Assembly (NCBI GenBank): GCA_036937835.1
Contig: CM072869.1
Location: 7,848,001 to 7,912,000 of the forward strand
DNA: 64,000 nt
Source of the DNA: Pampus argenteus
Lineage: Eukaryota > Chordata > Actinopteri > Scombriformes > Stromateidae
Direction of reading: 5' to 3'
Positions within the stretch are counted from its first letter, which is position 1, and every line of letters starts with the position of its first letter. Made by a program: the position numbers and the translations under genes. The notes under the pieces were generated by a model. That model did no database searches and had not been told where the DNA came from. It saw only the letters and a program-made list of their open reading frames with translations. This document shows, in pieces, positions 58,401 through 64,000 of this stretch.

Positions 58401-61390
58401 GTGTGAAAGGAAAAATGTGTAAAACAGAGAATGTGTGTAAATTCTATTTCAGAATATGGATGCATTTAATTGCATTGACCCTCCATTAAATCACCAATAT
58501 ACAATATTGTAAGAAAGCAAAAAATAAAGGACATCTACCCCACTGAAGTGCAGAGCAGCTCCAGAGGCCACAGCGCCACACACAGTACTGAGTTTCCCAC
58601 CGGTGAGCGTGTGCCAGTGGCTGAGTGAAGGAGCTCGACTGAAGCTGTCCTTCAGCTGGGAGGGCAGAGGAACCACAGGCTCGTCACAGTACTCTCCACC
58701 CCACTCTGGGTCACACCTAGAGAGAAAGGTGGAGTTCAAAGACAAGCTAGACATCAAGATACTGTATACTATACTTAGTATATCAACTTAAATATAAACA
58801 ACACAAATGCATATAATGAAGTACCTTCATACAAAGTTACACAAAGCTTCAGAAATTAAGTCATTTTGATATAAATATCTTTATCTCACTGTAACACATT
58901 CTTGCTCATTCCTTGCAGCTGACACTTCAGTGGCTACAAGAGATTTCCATTAAAAACATAAAAACATTTGTGTATGCATGAAAAATACTTACACACAGGA
59001 GCTCTGTTGGCAGCGTCCGTGCCCAGAACACATATCTGGGCAGCCATCTCCAATGTAGAGGTTATCCAGAGCCCAGGTCTGCTGCTTGTCGAAGGGAGCC
59101 TGCTGGAACCAACGGAACCTTGTGGCTGGAGACCTTGAGATATAAATCAAAGTCACAGATACATTGCATAGCTTAAAGTTAAAAATAAAGTTAAAAACTA
59201 CATCACAGCCACTTAAGGACTTTATTTTTTCATGATTAGAGTATACTGCTGAATCAGGATGTCTTATAAGCTACACAAGTTTGTCCATGTGTCTGAATCA
59301 AGTCCATGGAGGTGCTGACCTTGCATATGATGGGATTGGCAATGTAATGCGACCCCACTTGTTGTACGTGTCAGAAACCAGCAGCCGCTGCAGGGTGTAA
59401 GAAGAACAGTCAGGGCTTGTAGGCAGACAGTCCCTGACCACAGGCTGCCAGGTCAGACCTAGATCTAGAGAGTACTCCAGCTCTACAGCTGCAGAGAAAC
59501 AAGAAAAACACAACTATCAGCTTTATGCATACTGCAACTGAAACTGCAAACAAACACAAACTGCTGAGAGTCTAAAATATAGAATATGAAGATTTCTTCC
59601 ATATCAACATTTTAGTTTAATGGCCATAATACACATTGAACATCTTCTACTGTTCCTTCATTACTCTTCCATACAGACAATTATCATGCCTTATTCACGC
59701 TTCTTATTGCTTACAGTAGCAGGAGTTGGTGACAGAGCAGGAGGCAGAAAAGTCAAACTGGATGAAGGCATCTTGACCCAAACTGATGTCAGTGGTAACA
59801 GCATAGCGAGTGTTGGACTTCTCTATGAATGCAAAAGCAGGTCCATCCGAGCCACAAACAGGCATCCGGGTTCCTCCAGGGTTGAGGAGCCATGAGCGCC
59901 CATCGATTGAAGAGAAATCATCTTCCAGAGGACCCCAGCCACTGGCACTGCCACCTACCACCACCTGGAGGAAGATAATTGAAAGAGATAATTGTTTGCT
60001 CATATCTATTGGACATAGGAGGGTAAAGTGGAAAATACATTCACATGGGATCACAGTTATAGGGAGCCCATGCTTGAGTGGGAATGACACTAATGAACAC
60101 TGATGAATCAATGGATTGATGGATAGATGGATGAATGGATTAATGCAAAGCAATGGGTGGTTTTTCTCTTCGCTCACTTTACCTGATCGATGACCCATGG
60201 GCTGTAAAAGTGTCCATTCTCAGAGGGCTGCCACCAACGGAGACGTGTGGAAGGAGTGCGGGCACGCAGTGGGATTTCCAAGGCAACCAGGCGAGCCTGA
60301 TTACTGCTGTTGCTGAAGAGAAATTCTTGGAGGAGTCCCCACGTCAGACCTCCGTCCACAGAGAATTGTAGTAAAACAGGTTGGGAGCGAGGATCTGGAG
60401 CCACCTTACCGCAGCCCAGACGTAGGAAAAACTGAACAAACCTGCCGATAGAAGCCATTAACACATGAGATTATTACAGTCAACTGTACCACATCAATTT
60501 TGAAGGTTTATTTGTGTGAATTATATTGGGACATTGTGCAAAACTGCAATGTGTAGATGTGATACCTGGCATTGGACAGGTCCAGGTCAGTGGTGACCAA
60601 CATGCGTAGGCCGTCCTCGCTGAAGAACAGGTGATTCCCGCTGGACATGATGCCACATTTCCTGGATGGTTTACCACCACTCAGCAGTCTGAAATGCTCA
60701 GCATCCACACCTCCCCCTAATGTGAACACATACATACACATACACACAAAACAATATTGCACCTAGCATTGAAACTCAAACATGATAATAAATGCATTAA
60801 ATATTAACAAAAAAATAGAACAATTGTAGTCCATCATTTATTGGGCATTAAAACTGTATTTAAAAATGTATTAAGTGCTTTAAAGAATACATACAGTATG
60901 AAAACATCAGTAGAATTTAACATTGAAGCATTGCATAATATTCCACTTCAGACAAAATAGTCACTGAGTTAATGAGTTGAAGCTACTGCAACAGTGTAAT
61001 GACCACATGAGTTTTCAATGAAAAACCACAGCTGGATTTCTCTGACTGATCAATACTATACAGACGTATAATACATCTACTGTGCCTCATACACATATGT
61101 GCAATGAGCAAAACACTTCCTGTGAGCTTTTTGCGTAATTTTGGTTTACCCTCAAAGTCCTCCTTGAGGAAGTCAGGGTTGGGGGTGTCGGGCACAGAGC
61201 AGTCAGGTCCAGAGTAGCCGGGGTCACACACACAGTGGGTACCACCCACACAGGCTCCATGGCCATTGCACATGTCCTGACATTGTGGACCAATGTAGAC
61301 GTTGTCTAGTGCCCATGTCGGGGGAGCGGAACCAGTTGAAAAGAAACCCTGATACCAACGGAACCTCACTGAACTGTAGGGATATAAGCA

Positions 61391-61435
<45 letters not shown>

Positions 61436-63850
61436 GTATTTGAACTTAATTTGAGAAACTTTCGCTGTTTTATTATCTTGTTTCTGTAAATGGTGTGTCA
61501 AGGGTTTACCCGCAGAGACGCAGCTTGCCGAATTGGATGACCTCCCTCCTCCAGCCCTGAGTTGTACCAGGTAAATAAATGCTGGCAGGGTGGAGCTCTG
61601 TGGAGCATAGTGAGGAGGGTTGTGGCCCACCGGCACACAGGGGCACCAGAAGGTGCCACGTGGCACCAAAGTCCCGTGAGAACTCAAGACGCACCGGGTG
61701 GGCCGAGGAGCTCTCAGCTGTGCAGCCTACATTAATCTGGAGAGACATATACACAACATCACATATTTGATGTATGTCTTGAATGAATAAGAATTATGAT
61801 TTTTTTTTTTTTTTTAAGTGTTTGTATACCTCAAACTGGATGATAGTGTTCTCATTTACATCAATGTCCCTGGTGGTAATGGAGTGCTCTCCAAGCTCAC
61901 TGGAGACAAACACCATGGCTGACTCATCCTCCTCCCTGCAACAGACATGCACAAACACAAAGTCAAGGGTAAAAACATTTTCCAAATTCTATCCCCATTG
62001 GGCTTGGAGATTAAAAACAGAATATTCAAAACAAGACATTGTCATTGGCAAGATTCAAAGTTAAGTGCTTTTTTTTTCTTACAGGCCAGTCTTCTGGTAA
62101 GGGCAGTAGAGGCCTGTGTTTCCCCCAGGAAAGAACAGCCAGTTGGACTCATTGGGGCCTTCCTCAAAGCTGTCTATAACTACCGGTGGGTTGTGTAAGG
62201 AGCTACCATCAATGATGAGATCATCTATCACCCACACCTCCTCCTTCTTACCTGAAGGACACACGAATGAGAAGATTATTACACATTCATTCTAAGAATT
62301 TGGCTTGAGGATGGCTGCGTAATTGGGAAATTGTAAATGTGATCACATTACTGTTACAAGAGAGGAGGAAAGATGAAACGAGAGAGAAATTAAGAGGAAG
62401 ATGGAAAATGCGCAGTAATAATGAGTGAGATAAAAGAAGTGAGAACTTTGAAGAAACCTACATGTCAGAGAGGTGAAAAGGAAAATAATATTTAAGTAGG
62501 TTTTGATTACTGCTGCTGTCCACTCACCGCTGTTGTATGGCTGCCAAAGTCTGAAGCGGGTAGCGTTGGTCTGAGCGCTGACTGGCAACGGCAAGTGCAG
62601 AAACAGAGTATCGGTGGAAGTTGGGAAGTAAAACTCATCCAACAGCAGCCAGCTGATTCCACCGTTCACAGAGTACTGCAGCAGCACTGAGTGCGAGCGC
62701 TCTGGGACACCTAGAAAAGGCCAACCCGTGAACGATTACAAAACATTTTAATTCATGTTACACAAAAATACAGTATAACCAAACCAAACCAAACCCAACA
62801 CTCAGGTATGCAATACCTTTTGTAATAAATTTGAATGAGAATTGGATGTAGAGAGTGTTTGTGCAATCCAGATCCTGTGACACTATCATACGCAGACCAT
62901 CCTGCAAACAAACAAACAAACAAACAAACAAACAAACAAGGATTATCTTAATCAGTTGAATACAGTTAGTCATATTACTGTGGCGCAGTTGTATTGTTAG
63001 CACTGAATGTTTTCTGCAAGATGTTTAAGACCCGTACCCCTTTAAAAATAAGGGCAGTGCCAGATTTAAGAGGCTCTCCACTCAGAGTTCCTCTCTCTGC
63101 TCCATACACCTCAGGCCAGGTCTCCTGCTGCAGGTTCTCATTAAAATCCTCTCTCAATACAGATGGCAGAGGGGACAAGGGCACGCAATGCGTCCCTCCA
63201 TAACCCTTATCACACCTGTGTTGAAAACAGAGAAAAAATAAGGGAAACTAACATATAGGCAAAAAAGGTAAAAAAAAAAAAGATTAAAATTTACCAACAT
63301 ACAAGCTAGTTTTACTTACACACAGCGTCCGTTGTCACACAGACCATGTCCAGAGCACATCCATGGGCAACCAGGCGCAAGTAATACGTTATCTAAAGCC
63401 CAACCTTCAGCCCCCGGGGTGAAATGTGTTTGGATCCACCGGAAACGAGTTCTGGGGGAGCTGGAAGATTCAGCAGCAAGTTATAAAGAAATAAAGATCT
63501 TCAGGTGTAAATGCCGTTTCAGCAAATATACAAATATTGTCTACTAATTTGGTGCATAAACAGTCAAAAAACGTACTTAGCAGCACTAGGCAGATACACA
63601 GTGATCCTCCTCCAGTGTTTATACTGAGTTGAGGTATAGATGGAACTCTGAGTATAACCAGCACAGCCGATAGCTGGAGGAACACACTCTGGGGTGATGA
63701 GGGACCAGTGACGACCACAGTCTGTGGAGTACTCCAACCGTACTCCGTGGGAAAATGAAGTGGACTTACTGCAGCCCATACTCAGCTCAAACTGCAGGAA
63801 GGATGAGCCTGACACCTCAAAGTCCCAGCTCTCTGCATACCTTGGCTTCT
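49673..63850 (-). CDS. reln: RELN (reelin), 3' half: repeat 4 to C-terminus, 31 coding exons
   Basis: Reelin is a secreted glycoprotein that binds VLDLR and ApoER2 and directs neuron positioning. The window holds 5435 coding bases, about 1810 residues of a protein near 3460 in human; the 5' half is beyond the right edge. Each reelin repeat is subdomain A, EGF-like, subdomain B; five EGF-like modules (repeats 4-8) are seen, with linking BNR-type strands. The protein ends in the conserved basic C-terminal region TRKQNYMMN ... RRALRQRA, stop at 49673-49675. All 30 junctions are phase-consistent with GT-AG signals. Introns are mostly 80-450 bp except the last, 3.47 kb. Similarity to vertebrate reelin is very high throughout and no break is seen. 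Exons are listed by repeat in the next entries. Confidence 0.98.
49770..53239 (-). other. reln: RELN last intron, with a long purine-rich tract
   Basis: At 3.47 kb this is by far the longest RELN intron in the window. From about 51,380 to 52,240 the plus strand is heavily purine-rich (GA/GGA runs), so the RELN pre-mRNA is pyrimidine-rich here. The remaining sequence has short CA/TG-type tracts near 50,470-50,600. No further coding exon was recognised; a microexon cannot be excluded. Confidence 0.6.
51380..52240 (+). repeat. Purine-rich low-complexity tract
   Basis: Irregular runs such as GAGAGGAGAGG, GAAGAGAGAAAG and GGAAGGAAAG dominate about 860 bp on the plus strand with few pyrimidines. 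It is not a simple tandem repeat. Open frames through it on either strand are compositional artefacts. Confidence 0.7.
55520..57220 (-). CDS. reln: RELN repeat 7 exons
   Basis: Exons high to low: 57066-57220, 56705-56919, 56363-56540, 56049-56224, 55863-55967, 55520-55761. Subdomain A: QRFCSSPDGVMVCGNADGRE, HVQYSMDFGVTWKYLVPQCL. EGF 7: CDSHCGGHGDCLDKRCLC plus DPGFTGPNC. Subdomain B: CTDCGVLVEGTALYFGGADA, FVEYWARIGSEDNMTMCHRP, TRLRWWQPFTISSG. Junctions are Thr (AC|T), Lys (AA|G) and Gly (G|GT) codons, all in phase. Confidence 0.97.
57344..59964 (-). CDS. reln: RELN repeat 6 exons (receptor-binding repeat)
   Basis: Exons high to low: 59715-59964, 59320-59488, 58993-59133, 58539-58716, 57764-57957, 57344-57594. 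Lys at 59818-59820 (FIEKSNTRY) and Lys at 59085-59087 (PFDKQQTW) are 107 residues apart, exactly the spacing of mouse Lys2360 and Lys2467, the two lysines needed for VLDLR/ApoER2 binding. EGF 6: CPDMCSGHGRCQQSSCVC plus DPEWGGEYC. The linker after subdomain B, HERAPADETSG at 57,380-57,420, contains Ala-Asp at 57396-57401, matching the known C-terminal-side processing site. Confidence 0.97.
60183..62251 (-). CDS. reln: RELN repeat 5 exons
   Basis: Exons high to low: 62083-62251 (second part), 61830-61935, 61510-61736, 61150-61373, 60566-60716, 60183-60441. Subdomain A: PVVIDSFEEGPNESNWLFF, GEHSITTRDIDVNENTIIQF, ESSSAHPVRLEFSRDFGATW. EGF 5: CQDMCNGHGACVGGTHCVC plus CDPGYSGPDC. Subdomain B: GGVDAEHFRLLSGGKPSRK, FVQFFLRLGCGK, TRLRWWQPSENGHFYSPWVI. 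In mammals repeats 5 and 6 form the receptor-binding fragment. Confidence 0.97.
61395..61429 (-). repeat. (TA)n microsatellite
   Basis: Seventeen or so TA units in a RELN intron between exons 61150-61373 and 61510-61736, about 25 bp from an acceptor. Confidence 0.92.
62083..63850 (-). CDS. reln: RELN repeat 4 exons (partial at 5' side)
   Basis: Exons high to low: 63577-63850, 63320-63460, 63038-63215, 62817-62901, 62528-62710, and the first part of 62083-62251. Subdomain A enters at EKPRYAESWDFEV. EGF 4 is CPWMCSGHGLCDNGRCVC plus CDKGYGGTHC across the 63320/63038 junction. Subdomain B has LREDFNENL and YGAERGTLSGEP, ITKGVPERSHSVLLQYSVNG and RFRLWQPYNSGKKEEVW. The acceptor before 62817-62901 lies in a (TTTG)n microsatellite. 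Confidence 0.96.
62904..62939 (-). repeat. (AAAC)n / (TTTG)n microsatellite at a RELN acceptor
   Basis: About nine AAAC units on the plus strand; on the RELN strand they read TTTG and end at the acceptor TTTGCAG of exon 62817-62901, forming its U-rich tract. Confidence 0.93.
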
Positions 63851-63924
63851 CTGCAAGCACAGTGTAAAAGCAACACTGCATTTTTTGGCATTTACTGATT
63901 TAGTAGTATCCACACCACGTTGCA

Positions 63925-64000
63925 ATGTAAACTAGAGCTGCAATGATTAGTTGATCAACAGAAAATAATATTTATTTTTTAAGAAAAAAATACCACATTT
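63925..64000 (+). repeat. Teleost interspersed repeat (family A, copy 3, cut by window)
   Basis: Starts 'ctagagctgcaatgattagt' followed by 'gatcaacagaaaataatatt', the same opening as the copy at 18,830. It lies in a RELN intron and continues beyond the right edge. Confidence 0.55.

Noticed and set aside
60983..61687. 234-codon open frame on the minus strand taken as one exon
   Set aside because: It is RELN exons 61150-61373 and part of 61510-61736 read through an intron containing the (TA)n repeat; phase and splice signals show the intron is removed.
1..64000. Bacterial operons, CRISPR arrays, integrated virus, tRNA or rRNA genes
   Set aside because: Nothing of the kind was seen; the coding content is entirely spliced vertebrate genes.

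Overview
The window is nuclear DNA from a ray-finned fish, most likely a percomorph teleost. The genes are intron-rich with GT-AG introns that are mostly 80-400 bp in the dense parts, microsatellites are frequent, and the interspersed repeats are of kinds common in teleost genomes. Species cannot be told from the sequence. No bacterial, viral, rRNA, tRNA or CRISPR feature was seen.

Layout, left to right. (1) 930-1216, minus: the first two coding exons of PLEKHA5 (first WW domain), running off the left edge. (2) About 1.35-17.1 kb: a gene-poor stretch with decayed transposons, including a minus-strand LINE remnant near 8.35-9.25 kb; it may hide 5' exons of the next gene. (3) 17.1-29.66 kb, plus: PLCZ1, phospholipase C zeta, 11 coding exons with all catalytic residues present. 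(4) 31.1-42.6 kb, minus: PIK3C2G, a class II phosphoinositide 3-kinase, 32 coding exons, about 1404 residues, complete. (5) 43.4-44.0 kb, plus: a 109-residue single-pass membrane protein resembling SMIM29/C3orf18, head to head with PIK3C2G. (6) 44.4-46.6 kb, plus: two tandem Ly6/uPAR genes of the SPACA4/Bouncer type. (7) 48.8 kb to the right edge, minus: the 3' half of RELN (reelin), 31 coding exons, about 1810 residues from repeat 4 to the C-terminus.

PLEKHA5, PLCZ1 and PIK3C2G keep the order and relative orientation of human 12p12.3, which is independent support for naming the phospholipase zeta. RELN (human 7q22) and the SPACA4-like genes (human SPACA4 is at 19q13) are not neighbours of that block in human.

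Functionally, PLCZ1 hydrolyses PtdIns(4,5)P2 and PIK3C2G phosphorylates phosphoinositides at position 3; the two genes converge tail to tail. PLCZ1 and Bouncer/SPACA4 proteins are both known fertilisation factors and lie about 15 kb apart here. Reelin is an unrelated extracellular signalling protein. Exon limits were set by hand from splice signals, reading phase and family similarity; every internal junction of PLCZ1, PIK3C2G and RELN is phase-consistent.
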